Assembly (NCBI GenBank): GCA_037157565.1
Contig: JAZHRO010000019.1
Span: 64,416,501 to 64,480,500 of the forward strand
Direction of reading: 5' to 3'
DNA: 64,000 nt
Source: Thalassia testudinum
Lineage: Eukaryota; Streptophyta; Magnoliopsida; Alismatales; Hydrocharitaceae
Position 1 is the stretch's first letter. Each line of letters begins with the position of its first letter. Position numbers and translations under genes: made by a program. The notes beneath the pieces are model-generated. The model searched no databases and had not been told where the DNA came from. It was given only the letters and a program-made list of their open reading frames with translations. Positions 22,401 through 34,857 of the stretch are shown one piece after another.

Positions 22401-23651
22401 TTCAGGTATAGGTGTCATCCGCCATTGGTGACCAAGTTTGAAGCAAGCTTGAGGTTGCTCCAGGCCTTGCCAGTCCCAGGTTGTGCGGAATACTCTCGCG
22501 CACGAATCCAGGTTCTCAATTCCAGTCGAAGACTGTAGCAGCTGCTGCAATTGGAAGCGTTGTCTCTGTCGTAGGTGCGCGCAAAGAAGGGTGGGTGGAT
22601 AGTCCAACCTCGGATACGAAAGAGCGTCTCCATCAGAATAAATTGAAAAAGTGATATCATCTCATCGCCTCAGTTACCACAGGGTGAGGTCCCACTCACC
22701 CTTCACCGGTCTCGTCCGTGACCTTGCCTCCGTGGACTTGGCCCTGACCCGACCTGACTACACTCCTCGCCCACCATCTCAAGATGGTAGGCCTGGTCCC
22801 GGGTACGTACTCGACTCAATTACCCGAATACGTGTGGCTTTGGGAGAGCGGAACCTAAGAGAGAAAGAGGAGAGTTGCGCATGGGTAGGGGGTAGGTTTT
22901 GCTGCAGGCTGAAGAGAAGGAGAAGCGAAGCTGAAGAAGAAGGAGAAGCTAAGGACGAAGAGAAGCTAAGGGCCACGGTAGAGAAAGGCAGAGAAGGAAA
23001 AAGCTAAAGGAAGGCAAAAGGCAGAAAGATCGAGAAAGAGAAAGAAGAGAAAGGCAGAAGTCAGAGAAAGAAGGAAAAAGCCAAAGAAGAAGAAGGTAAG
23101 AAAAGACAAAGAAAGCTAAGGAAAGAAAGACAAAAAGAGAAGAAAGCTCGCAAAGGCAAAATAAGAAGAGAAGAGAAGCAGAGAAAGAAGAAATCAGAAG
23201 GGAAGAGCACTGTAGCATTAGTTTAAGTCGGCTAATTTATAAATCAGACGTCCAATTTGAGTTTAATTCATATTAATAAACATTGAGTTCTTTAGTATTT
23301 TGTGATCTACATCGCCATTTACTCCTATATTTCTGCACTTTGATACTGATATTATTGTATATTCTCTTAAATTCTAAATTGTGACCTTGATTTTTAAATA
23401 CCAATTTGCTCCCTATGTTCGACTTCGGACTTCAAATTCGAGTAATAAAATTATATTTGTTTTGAACGTTTTTTCAACTATATTACAATGCAATGCTTTT
23501 GAAACTCGATTCAACACTCCAAATAGCTATATTTAGTGTTTTATGCTTACGTGATAGGTAACTGTAGATCCTATATTAAGTATAAATTCGTACTCGACCA
23601 CTCAGGCTCTATTGGGTTGAAATAGTTAGTAAAGCTTAGGTTGTCGTAACA
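19434..23651 (+). repeat. probable old Tekay-like solo LTR, interrupted by solo LTR E1
   Basis: Begins TGTGATGACCCCAG, like the TGTAAAGACCCG start of the Tekay LTR here, and ends GTCGTAACA exactly like those LTRs. In between it has a GAGCAGCTGCA...CAACACCAGCA stretch (20560-20615) that parallels the GAGCAGCTCGAGTCACCGGC region of the Tekay LTRs. Without the inserted E1 it is about 1.46 kb. No exact target duplication was found, so boundaries and even the solo-LTR call are tentative. Confidence 0.42.
20774..23525 (+). repeat. solo LTR E1 (Athila-related, TG...TA ends)
   Basis: 2752 bp, starting TGATGGGAACACCACCA and ending CCAAATA. The five bases before it (GCTAT, 20769-20773) are repeated exactly after it (23526-23530), which fixes both ends and shows a solo LTR. 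It is related over much of its length to E2 (34858-37674): both have the GGTGAGGTCCCA segment, a long purine-rich tract (22905-23215 here) and the CTCCCTATGTTCGAC box near the end. Open stretches inside are not genes. Confidence 0.88.
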
Positions 23652-25179
23652 ACTCTTTTTCCTCGAAGTATTTTAGATTATGTGACACTGTTACAACTTA
23701 AATACAAAGTGTCATTTGAACTTTTACAAACTAATGTTTTTTATAACTTCCACTAAGATGGCAAACATAAGCATTTTCATTATTGAAATAGTCTTATGCA
23801 ATCTAACTAGTCGGCTTTCAATTTGTACCATTGGATTGCTCATATAAGATTAATTCTACAAAATTTATTTGAGCTTTACATTCACTAAATAACACCCCCC
23901 CGCTGCCCCGCCATGACCCCCCCCCCCTTCTCTCTCTCTCTACATGTGCGTGTGTGTACATGCACAAGTGTGTGAGATTGTGTGTTTGTGCTCATGTTCC
24001 TGCATATGGACATGCATAAGTGTACTTATCTGCATGTATATGAGCATAAACTCCAATACACAAAAATTCTAAACAAGCCATGGCCAAGCCATCACCTCTT
24101 AATCTCCTCGACTCCTTTTCTCCTCTTCCCTTTTCTATCCCTCTCTACCCTTTTTGTGGGCTTTGCAGGAGTCTACTATCGTGTGAAGAGATCTCATACG
24201 TCACAAATTACGTATAAGGACACAAAGAATTCGAGATTCGACGAATTTCTCGAATTGAGCTTAAAATATATGGTTTGAGCACAATCAACTTATGCACTTT
24301 GATTTATTTTTTTGGAACTTATCATAGAAGGCACGCAAAACATTTATATTTTTCAACATGCTCCTAATGGTATAATCCTTGATCTTGTGAAGGTTTGACC
24401 TCTAACGAGGTTGAGTTCAATCAAGATTTATATTTTTTTACTCCCTACTGGTGAAACTAGGAATTCCAACCAAAGGATGCGAACTTATAAGATTTTATTA
24501 TATGCTTATCATAAGCAATCTACGTAAATAGATTTTGTAAAATTTAAAATAATTTTATAATAAAAATTATACGATAATAAAATGCATCCCAAAATTTTCC
24601 TAGCAAGATTAACACTCCACCACAACAATTATAGTACCTAAGAAGAATAATGTCCACCTACTTTATTTGATTCTCTATAAAGTTTAATTCAATTCATATA
24701 ATCAAAAGAGGTTAACAAATAATTTGCCGATGGATTAAGCAAGTCCTAGATATACTAAAATGAGAGGCTCAACAAGAAAGAACCGTGGTATTGAAATTTG
24801 AATCGTTCCTTTATTATGAAAACTCAATTTTTTTTCCCATAAAAGTTGCCCTTGATTGATTTCTTACTTTCGAAAGTTACAACTTTGAATAATTAGTACA
24901 CTTAATATGCCTTAAATAAGAAAAGAAAAGAAGAATAAGTCTAACACTCGACTAGAGGTATGTGCATTACATTTTCTTTTGAAAAAGACATGTGCAATAT
25001 ATTTGGTAATTATATATGTAAAATTTTTTATTAAAAAAAAAAGAAAGAGATATTTTTAAACCTTTGCGAAATGAAAACTAAAATCAAGCAATGAAAAATG
25101 CAGAGGTCACGATTAAAATAAAGAATTATTATGTACCAATGTAAGAAAAAATCCAACGGTGGTGGTTGAAACAACAACC
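23652..25179. other. unassigned AT-rich sequence
   Basis: No convincing frame, LTR or RNA gene. It holds a low-complexity stretch at about 23890-23995 (a C-run at 23917-23927, CT repeats, then TG-rich sequence). It is the flank into which the non-autonomous element inserted. Confidence 0.4.
23890..23995. repeat. low-complexity C-run, (CT)n and TG-rich microsatellite
   Basis: Direct reading: a poly-C of about 11, CTCTCTCTCTCT, then GTGTGTGT-type repeats interrupted by ACATGCAC. Confidence 0.8.
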
Positions 25180-26113
25180 TCTCGTATTAACTCGTCAAAG
25201 TTAAATCAAAATTGTTTCATAGTATAATTAATTAAATCATAATTAATATTTAAAATTTATAAATTCAAAACAACAGTATTCTAAAGTTATTATTGGGAGC
25301 ACTTAAAATACATGAATACCACTACCTATTATTTCAAACTCAAGAATTAGATTATATTAAATTGAATTTATATGCATAAGATCTAGTTCATAAAAAGTTA
25401 ATCTCACAATTGTATAATCTAATTAAAAAAATATACTTCAATTTCCTGTCATCAGGTCAAGATTAATTAAATGTCAACGAGATCTAAGCATCACATAATC
25501 AATAATATTTAGACATATTTAGACATGATTTTGCAATAAAATTCTTTTAAAATCAAAGTGTAAATCAAAATTGTAATTCAGTCCTAGGCATGTTGTGATT
25601 TGATCCCCACGAATTTTTTCTTCTTCACATTTGGGTCCCTGCCAACAAAAAAGAAGATAAGCTTCTACCTTGACGTAGAGGTTGTAGTAGGAGGTCGGGG
25701 ACGTGCGTAGATTTGTGCAAGCTTCAGCCTACAGTTGCAAAGTGTTTCGTGAGGTACCACGAAGTTCCACACAAGTTGGCAAGCTTAGAGACAACCGGTG
25801 GTGGGTTGTCGGAGGTTAGGAAATCAATGGCGATGGCGGTGGATCTCGCCTAGCAAAGGAGTGTGTCTTGGTCACGGGAAAATGGCCGAGGAGCTTCGTT
25901 GAAGTTCAATGGAGGTGATCATGGTGGTTATTCGATGAGAGGATGGTGGAGGTGGACTGGCGAGCGCGAAGAGGGCGACGAGAATGGGTTGCGTTCGATG
26001 GAGGTTATGGAGGCTTGAAACCTTCGATTAGGAGAGGGCTTTTGTTCCTCTCGTCGAGGAAGAGCTTGTGGGGTGATCAACATCGAACAAGGATGTGCGA
26101 GGCGGTTGGTGTG

Positions 26114-28789
26114 TGTAAAGACCCGTTCTGTCTTGAGCCTCTTAAGATGTCTAGACTATCGGTCAGACACCTAGACCCCTTCCCAGACATTTGAAAATCA
26201 AAATTTTGGTATAAGCCCTCACGTCTACGCGCGGGCTGCGTGCAGACAGTACCTCTCTTTTCTCTCTTTCCCTCTTTTCTCCTCCATCCGAACCCTAACG
26301 CACCTTATAAAAGGCCCTCTCCCCCTTCGTCTCTTCGCCACTTCACCCTAGCCACCTTCTTCCCTTCCTCTCCACCAAAGCGAGAGGAGCGAGCGTGAGA
26401 GAGAGCACGAGAGCGGCGACAAGGAGGAGAGGTGGCATGAGGAGAGGAGGAAGAGCTTGAGCCCGCGAGCTCGTGGGGGCTCACCGGAGGACGCACGGCC
26501 GGAGCGGCGCGTGCAGGAGGAGGAACGCGTTGGGGGAGACGTCCCCAACACTTGTTGCAACCGGAGTTGCAGGCGAGGAGGCGAGGCCGCAGCTGCGCAC
26601 GGTGAGGGAGAGTGGCAGGTCGCTCTGATTCTGGGATTTTTCCAAAATTAGACGTCTGGCGTGACGTCCAGACGACGGGGTCGACGTCTGGTGACTACGT
26701 CGGACGTCTGAAAGCAGCTTTCCGCGAATGTACGCTCCTTTTGCGGATACGGCCATGCTGGCCGCACTGCAGCCTCGATCTGCATGGCTAAAAACAGTTG
26801 ATTTTCCTGTCGCGTGCAGAGACAGTTTTGGGAAGGCACGGGGCACGCCTTCCCACGCAATTCGGACGTTTGGACAGCTTACCATTGACCGGAAGCACTC
26901 CCAGACGTCCGGAGGAGAGGTCAGACATCTGGAGCTAGGTTCAGACGGTCTAGAAGAGGTTCTAGACGTCTGAGGTCGACGCAGAACCTAAAGTGAGTTT
27001 CTGGTTACTTTTAAGACGTATGGACCTTGTGCCAGACGTCTGATTTAGGTCTACAGTCTTGTTTTTGCCCCGTTTAGGGTCCGTTTTATGCAAACCAGAT
27101 ATCGATGTTTCCCTTGTGAGTTCCTCTACTTGTTAGAAGGCCTTTTATACTGTTGTGAGTGTTCCATTGTGGTATGTTCCTTGTTATAGGACTTTGATCA
27201 GTTGCGGGTTCGGGATTTGCTGAGGCACGAGAGCCTACCGTTCGAGCCCCCAATACTCCCGGGTTGTTTGGTAGAGTGGTTTCCCCCTATTTTTAACTAT
27301 AAAACCTGAATGCACATGTGAAGTTGGATAACTAGAAACCTAGGATGTGGCATGAATCTTAGGACGAGAAGTACTTTCACTGTTTGTATGCATGTATGAA
27401 ATTGCAGTCTTAAATGAATGAATAGAAATGTGAACAACTGCCTGTTAATAAATAAGAGCTATCTCTAAAATATGAAATACCTATGCTAGTTAAACTGTTA
27501 CTTGTGACCTTACTTGTGGTATATGTTAAATGATGGAAATACGAGCTGCATGTGTATAACCTGAGAATGGAAATGTGAATAATGAAACCTAGTATGGAAT
27601 GGCATGAGAAATACGAGCATAAACCCTACGGAAAATTAGGAGCAGAGCTCCTATGAATAAATGGGATGGATCTGGAAATGTGAGTGGGAAGTGTGCTAGC
27701 CCTTGAGTACGTCGTACCAAGGAGAGCGACTGTCCCCTGGTTAGTGTAGAGCAGAGCTAGCCGCTCTTGAGTTGGGACCCGGGGTTAGGATTGGCCACTC
27801 TACACTAACTTCTTGGTCGTCACGTACACTGTACCAGGGAGAGCTACTAGTGTAGGGAGAGAACTTGCCACCTCACGGGGCCCGAGGTTTAACTAGCCAC
27901 CCTACACTGACTTGTTAGGCCATTGGGCAAACCAGGGTAGTCAGATGAGGGTGCGCGGACTGTGGAGGGGCGAGACCCCTATTTGGTTCTGAGGGACTAG
28001 AGCCCTGTTACTGAGAAGGCTAGGCCTTGTAATGTTCTGTGCTGTACTTTGAGCGTACCCGTTAACGGAAACGACTGACCATGTGCCAGTGTAGGGTAGC
28101 TACCCGTGTGCTTATCGCACGTGCCGTAGTCACCGCTATGTCTATCCGTGACCTTGGGGTGGTTGACTGGGTGTAGGATCACCACGGGGGACTCTCCCGG
28201 CCAGGAAAGCACCACATGTGCCTTCTACTCTTCGGAAAAGACTGCAATCAAGATCGTTCCCACAAGGAACATTCGAGATCAAGAAAGAGATCTGAAAAAT
28301 AAACCAATGGGTGAAAAGGAATAACTTGTAAAATAAAGTAATTGGAAAAGATATATTACCTGTTAGCTTTTACTGCTTTAGTTAGTTGGTTACCGCTCTA
28401 CTCAGCGTTCGCTGACTTTATTTACTCATAACCCTTTTCAGGTCCAGGTGTTGAGCAGCTCGAGTCACCGGCTGCAGAGGGTGTTGGGCCCAGTCAAGCC
28501 CAGCAGTAGTCTTCCTGTTGTTGTACTTTCTTTTGTTAGTGAGTTCAGACTCTTATTTCGGTTTCGTTTCTGTACTTTGTTTCCATTTTACTGTTGTGGT
28601 GGTGATATGTACTATTAGCAACTTTTATTTCTTTACTGCTTGTACTCTTTTACTGTTAGTTTCTTAGCATAGTGAATGTGGTTTACTTTCCTGCTTTTTG
28701 GTTATTTCTTGTTGGACGAATGGGTCTTGGGATTAGTCAAGTCGAGCCGGTCTCGTGTTCTGTAGGGATTCGGGAACTGGGTCGTAACA
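26114..28789 (+). repeat. solo LTR of a Tekay-type element
   Basis: 2676 bp, TGTAAAGACCCG to GGGTCGTAACA. Near-perfect duplication GTGTG (26109-26113) and GCGTG (28790-28794). The uninterrupted sequence in the right LTR of the host element (46820-46850) shows the empty site with GCATG there. It matches the LTR of the Tekay element at 47344-50009 throughout, including CAGACGTCTG motifs and the GAGCAGCTCGAGTCACC segment. TATA box CCTTATAAAAGG at 26303-26314. Confidence 0.93.
26303..26314 (+). promoter_or_regulatory. Tekay solo LTR TATA box
   Basis: CCTTATAAAAGG, with TATATAAG in the same place in the Tekay LTR at 47531-47538, about 190 bases from the LTR start in both. Confidence 0.6.
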
Positions 28790-30139
28790 GCGTGGGTCGT
28801 TGGAGTGTGGCCAGCATGTGGCCAATCGTGGAGAAGAAGGTGGCGAGGAAGGGGATGTGAAGCTCGAATCCTATGTCTAAGGGCTTTAAGATACACTAGA
28901 AGGAGAGAGAAAGAGGAGAAGCTATATAACGGACAACGAGGAGGACGAGGCACATCTGGCGTTGGCTGGTCGGACCCAAGGAAGAAGGTGGGGCTCTAAG
29001 AGAGGCCGACGGCGAGGAAAAGGAAGGAGAGGGTCGTGCTTTGGTTGGCAACAATCGGAGGAAGATGAGGAAGAGGTTGGTGCTACCCTTGTGGTCGGTG
29101 GACACACAAACGAGGAGGTCGGAGGAGTCGTCGGGGTCTCATCGATGTTGATGTCAAAGAAGAAGAAAGAGGGGGTAGGGACTCGCCTCGACTTGACGAG
29201 AAGAAGCGGCGAGTGATGATGGAGCTTTATAGCTCCTTGACATGCGAGAATAGGGTTGACAATTGTGAGAATGACATCGTCGGATTTCACGGCTGGCGAT
29301 GAGAAGGTGGGAGACTGACGTTCATCCTACATGAGGAAGCTCGCGTGGAGTGTAGGATTGCACGTTCATCAAGTTCTTCAGGGTTGGCGTGGTCTCGCAT
29401 CCGTGGTCGCAAGATTCTTGCGGTCAAAGGTGGTCATCGGCCATGGATGGTTGCTGGAGGTGGAAAAGGTTGGTGGAGCTTCTTTGCAAGGAAAATTGAA
29501 AGTTAGGGGGGTATATGCAAGGAAATCAGGAAATTAAGGGTCAAATTACAAACCTGGTCAAGATGAAGTATAAATGAGCCCAAATTTTTATAGTAACCTA
29601 ATTTGGACATAAGGAATTTAATGGTGACTTTAATTTTAGATTTTAATAATGTTTGCATGGTCAATTTATAATTTGACAAAAAATGTACCAAATACCCACC
29701 TAGGTTTCTATTTAAGGCCAAAACGGGTTTAGTTTGTTAAATTAACTGTCTTAATCCTCATAGAATATTTTCATATGATTTTTAAAGGATTTAGATTACA
29801 TTTATTTTCACTAGAACCATGTTAATTTAAGTGGGGTTCAAATTAAGGTTTTTAATTAAGAAATCACATTCAAATTGAATGGAAATCCTAAATTACTTAA
29901 TATCAATACACTTTTAGGAAATTTAAACTTATTTGACCTTTAATTAATAATCAATTTAACCCTTAGTTATTCTGCATTTATAATTTTCTATTAAAATAGT
30001 AGAATTAACCCAATTTAGTATCAATTCCTCTTTATTTAACTCTAATTGTATTATACCATTTTGTATAATAATTATGTGAATTTAACCTTAGAACTTATCC
30101 AAATTTAGCTAGATACAGAGGATGATGGTGTTGCCATCA

Positions 30140-31742
30140 TATCCCCATGCCTAACATTTGCTAGTCCCTTAGCAAATTTTAGAATTCTGAATAGATTTTC
30201 AGTGTGAGGGTATTTTTGTCATTTTAGCTCAAAAGGATTTATCCCTCCTCTTTCGTTGACTTTATTTATTATTATTTTTGTGTGGGGATTAAAAGAAGAG
30301 TAGGATCTCAGCTATTTTGAAAATAATGTAGGTACGAGATTTTATAAAAGCTAAAATGTCAGAATGAAAATTTCAAATTCTAAAGTTAGCATAATCAATA
30401 TCTACGTATCCACTCAAGAATTTACTAATCTACTCTTTTCCGGTGGTTCTTACAAGTTCCAAAACCCATTTTTATAGTTAGAACCTCCTTCACTTAAGAA
30501 CTTGTACCGCGGCTTGTGTGACCCCAAAAATCTATGTGGCAATGCTTTGTGATTAGCCAACTTTATTTGATTTGGGGATGTCTTTAGAAGGCTTATTTAA
30601 TATAATGGAAAGAATGAATTTTTTTTCTCTCCCATACCTAGACTCATATCAATCCTATTACAATTGTGTCAGGATCATCGTTCCCGTCACCGTATCCTCG
30701 ATGAGGGCTCTTGCTCCAGCACTCAAGAGAGCACCATCCATGTCACACCCCACGAGCTTACAACCTCAAACAAAAAGCATTGTAAGGGGTGTTCTAAGCA
30801 GGTTCAAGCTCATGCCCCGATGCTTCGAGATAGCACCATTCGAGACACCTGAGCTGCATAATGTGATCTATATGTTCCATATAAAGATATATGATTGAGA
30901 TTTAGAGTAAGCACCGAGGTGGTGACATTTTTATCGTGTCATCAAAGGAAAATTTTCCTTCTCGACAGCAGAACTCAAACCAATCAACTGTCTCGGTCTT
31001 TCACCATGACGAAAGCATGGGAAATTATTTACTTATGTAACTTTTTTGGCTTTTTGAGATTGTTGGCTTCTGTATGTGTATCGATTTTGACACGTAGTTT
31101 TCAAAAGTCATTCAAACTTTTAAATGAAAATCGAGCGAAGTATTACTCATGTCACTAAATAGATTTCAGAACTTAAAACCGTCAAGGGTCAAAAAAGAGT
31201 TCTTTACGAGATAAACTGATCTGATCTAAATGCTTGAAAAGTCCAACAATAGAATCCTCAGACTCATCCTTAAATTTGTTAAAGATGAAATCCATTTTGT
31301 GTACCTTTCTAGAAATAATGTACAACCTTGGTCCCTTTCTTCTTAAAATCCCTTTTTTTTTCTTTTTTTTGCATAGAATCTATATATATTTTTTGTGAGA
31401 ACATTTCAGAAATGAATTTCAGATGATTGCACTTTAATACCCCCTCCTCCCTAAGTTTTGCAATGTCCTCATTGCAAATAGGATGGGTTCACAATTAGCT
31501 TGGTTCATAATTTTAGAACAGGTTTATAAGGGTGAGCGAGTGAGTCAGATACGGCTGTTACGGATGATTTCAAGCTCCAATGCAAACATTGGAGGTGGAG
31601 TCGGCTGTTCTTAAATTAGGAACCCTAAAGTGCTATAGGAGTGATTTTCTCAAAGAAGATAAAAAAGATCTCGGATTTTTCAAATGACGGGTTGCCTCTT
31701 GTTAAGCGTTGAATTTAATGCCTTCAACCGGGTTGGAAGTGG
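30140..31742 (-). other. 3' noncoding module and polypurine tract of the non-autonomous element
   Basis: In element order: a box with GAGGCAACCCGTCA (complement about 31684-31712), the hairpin (31575-31594), a polypurine-like site near 31440-31460, a block with CATGGATGGTGCTCTCTTGA (complement near 30730-30755), CTAGCAAATG and the terminal polypurine tract GCATGGGGATA (30140-30150). The same parts occur in the same order in Athila-1 (5504-7076). No coding frame is convincing. Confidence 0.72.
31575..31594 (-). ncRNA. conserved hairpin in the non-autonomous 3' module
   Basis: In element sense CTCCAATG-TTTG-CATTGGAG is a perfect 8-bp stem with the same TTTG loop as Athila-1. Two stem positions differ from Athila-1 and both partners changed together. 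Candidate cis-acting RNA structure. Confidence 0.6.
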
Positions 31743-31907
31743 TCAAGTGGAAGGAGTAATCAAAGTACAGGAGTTTTGTAAAACAAGTACCTTAATGATT
31801 AACCTGGTTGGACCAACCAGGTGTTTGTTCAGATCAACTGGCTGATTATGCAAACCAAAACCAATCAGTTTGGTGGGTTGGAAAATGTGGATCATTAAAT
31901 GTGCACC
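31743..31907 (-). pseudogene. C-terminal end of the unknown ORF of the non-autonomous element
   Basis: On the minus strand the frame of 38764-39195 continues here across the D1 insertion, from GCACC (the duplicated target) for about 54 codons to a TGA at 31743-31745. It includes HIFQPTKLIGFGLHN and NKHLVGPTRLI. That the frame stays open across the junction supports a real coding region that D1 interrupted. No domain is recognised. Confidence 0.65.
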
Positions 31908-32680
31908 TGATGAGACTCATCATGGCTCATAACTATCAATAATTAACTAGTGTCCCTAGTTAATTAACTAAGAATACACTAAATACAGGGTTAATTATAT
32001 TATAGGGTTTAAATTATCAAGGACATATAAAATAAGTTTAAAATGCTAAATTAAATATCAATTAACCTTATCAATAATTTAATTAACAATTTGTACTCAA
32101 TTAATAATCATTTAGCTACATATGTTTAAACTAACTTAATTAATGTTATGACCTAAGTATGAAATTAACCTATTTAAGTTATTTACTTAAATTAATATAG
32201 CTAAAAAGGGTAAAAATGTAATTTCAAGGCATAAATATAATATTTACCTAATTTATAATTATATATAAAAACTTGAAAAAGAATAAATTAAAATAAGCCT
32301 AGAAATTCACTATTTACATACAGGTCCTTAGCTTTCATTTCAATTGAGTCCTTTTATTCCATTTAGGTGCTTCACTTTTTATTACATTTATACTCATGTG
32401 AACATCTTCATTGTCTTCTTCATTCTCTTCTTCACTTGGATGGAAGAGAAAGTCCAGTGTCTACACCATTGTTTCACCTTTGATCTAGTGTCAGAATACC
32501 TTTGTCATTGCCACCCGACTTGAGCTCACCGCCACCTTCACATCCGACGGTCCGGATCATCTCCTAATCCTAATTGGACTAGGTGACTAAGCTCACCGAC
32601 ATCGGAGATGATAGCGGTGAGTTAGGATGCACCTAGACCCATTCCCATCTAAATACTAACCCCTTAACTTTCGCCACCAC

Positions 32681-32691
32681 CTATAAATATC
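32681..32691 (+). promoter_or_regulatory. D1 LTR TATA box
   Basis: CTATAAATATC; the D2 LTR has CTATAAATACC on the minus strand at 45858-45868. Confidence 0.55.
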
Positions 32692-34857
32692 CCTCGCCAC
32701 CTCCGATTTCCTACATCGGCTCCTTATCCCTCTTCCCCACACCGAGCATGACAATAAGTTATTCTTCTTTTCCAGCGACCTAATTCCCCTTCTTCAAAGC
32801 ACCTCCACCGGAGGAGCTTGTTGCTTCTCAACTATTCTTCCTCTCAGGAATCGTGACAGGGCACCTGTGCACCCTATCTCCCTCTCTACTCCACTTCAAA
32901 TCTCGCCGGAGTTTGATTCAACTTTGTCGGATTTCTTCTCCATTAAGAGCCTTCGACGGAGTTCTCCTTATCCCCTTCGTTTAGGTAATTGTAGAATAGC
33001 TTAGTTTTTAGTCTAGATTAGATTTAGCTAGATAGGTAGTTAATTATCTTAGTGTAAGCTTAGCTACAACTCCATCTTCACCATCTCTGATGAGGCCAAA
33101 TCCAACCTCACAAGACTTCGAATCTTGCTTTCATCCACCTTATCATCTTCCTAATCCCTCCACGATCACAATCCATCTTCTCCCTCGTTCAATTAGCCAC
33201 CTACACACCTAAACCACACCACACTCACCGGAGCACCTCCAATGTCCATGGCAGAGGTTCCCGACCTATTCCACACTCAATTGGGGCGCTTCACCGCCTA
33301 ACCATCACTTTAGGGCCTCGATCTACCTTATAATTTAACCTATAATTCACCACACACAAAATGCCTAATTCCACTCCAACTTCTGAGCTCACTGTCAATG
33401 GTTAGCTCAAAAGAGTCTATTCACCTAATCAACCTTCGAATCACCATCATTGTAGCTTTCTAACTATTTTCCCCTCACTCAATTAAGTGAGAAGGAAACT
33501 CTTGAGTTCAGACGAACTTAAGAGATGATTTACTGGATTTCTTGATAATTTCGTATTTCAGTTCATCAATTGGATTAATTGTTGAGCTCTCCAGGTTCTT
33601 TGTGACCTCAGGAGTATAGTGATGTTCTTCTTTTAGTGATTCATGAAGATTCACTTTCCATCGACCAAAATTAGTAATCATCGGAGCTCTGATGAGCTCT
33701 GGCGAGTTAGAATTCGAGCTTTAGCCTCCTAAAGACCTTGAGAAGCTCTAGATCACTTAAATGTGATCTCAGGACTAGATTTCAATGTCTAGACTTATGC
33801 TTAATTGAATTTAACCCTCTGTTGATCATCGTCTTCCTCAGCTCCGACAGAGCTGAGGAGACAAGTCTTTTGAGGTTTAAGCTCAACAAATTGATCCTGA
33901 AGCATGAGAAAGACACTTGAATTCTATTCTAGGTGTTAATTAAGTTTGAAGAGCTCTGGATTGACCTGACGAACACACCTCCTTCTGAGTTTGGGCGGCG
34001 AAGCCTGATAACACTGCTAGAGTGCTCTAAACCCTAGTTTGAGGCACTGAATTAATTCCTTAGGTTGAAATAGACCTTTCTGAACCCTAAATTTGAATCT
34101 GTAAGCTCTAGATTAGAAAGTTAGCCTTAGAGCTCAACTAGTCAACCTAGAGCTGTTAGTTAGATTTCAAACCTCAGAATTGAGAATTAAGGGATGTTTT
34201 GGATTCCTGGGATGATTGTGATTTAATAAAACTAATTAGAATGAGATTTACTGAGATTTAGTGTGAATTTGATTATCTACATCCTTGGGGTTATTTTCTA
34301 AACCCAATACTATTCTTTGTGAATCTATCGAGATTTGAACTCAAATTCTACTCAGATCAGCTTCTCCTGACCCATTGAATTGATCTAAATTAATTATTCA
34401 AGATTTGATCTTTCTGCTGAGCTAATTCAAGTTTGAATCAGAGCTCTAAATCTCAAGATTGAAGCTCTCATGATTCCGAGCTTCTGAAGCCCTTTCCAAG
34501 CTCAAAGCCTCTCTCAATCCCTGCTGAATAGGCTCTAAAACTTCCTAGAACCTTTAATTGAGAGGTATTTCCTCTTTATAGGTCATTTGACCTGAGTTGC
34601 ACTCTCTGAAGCTCATTCCAGGCATGGCGAGACAGCCATGTTTCTCTTTTGAATCCGTGGATCACTTTTGATTCAAACAACAAATTGTTGCTTAAATTTG
34701 ATAGCTGTGTTCAGCAGCTTTCTATGGAGCTATTACTTGCTCGATTTGACCTTCCATGCTGGTCAGAATCATGATCTGAAGTCAGTGGCTGGAGACGCTG
34801 CGCTGATAGAAGAACGGTTGAGTTTAGTCCCACATCAGGAACTCTTGAGTGTGTTCC

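Larger units (their letters stand above)
25185..30139 (-). repeat. 3' LTR of the non-autonomous element, interrupted by a Tekay solo LTR
   Basis: On the minus strand it starts TGATGGCAACACCATCA (30139 down) and ends CGAGTTAATA (25185), again TG...TA. Removing the inserted solo LTR and its duplication leaves about 2.27 kb. It matches the right LTR at 41876-42649 and 46646-47343. The polypurine tract lies directly outside its start. Confidence 0.85.
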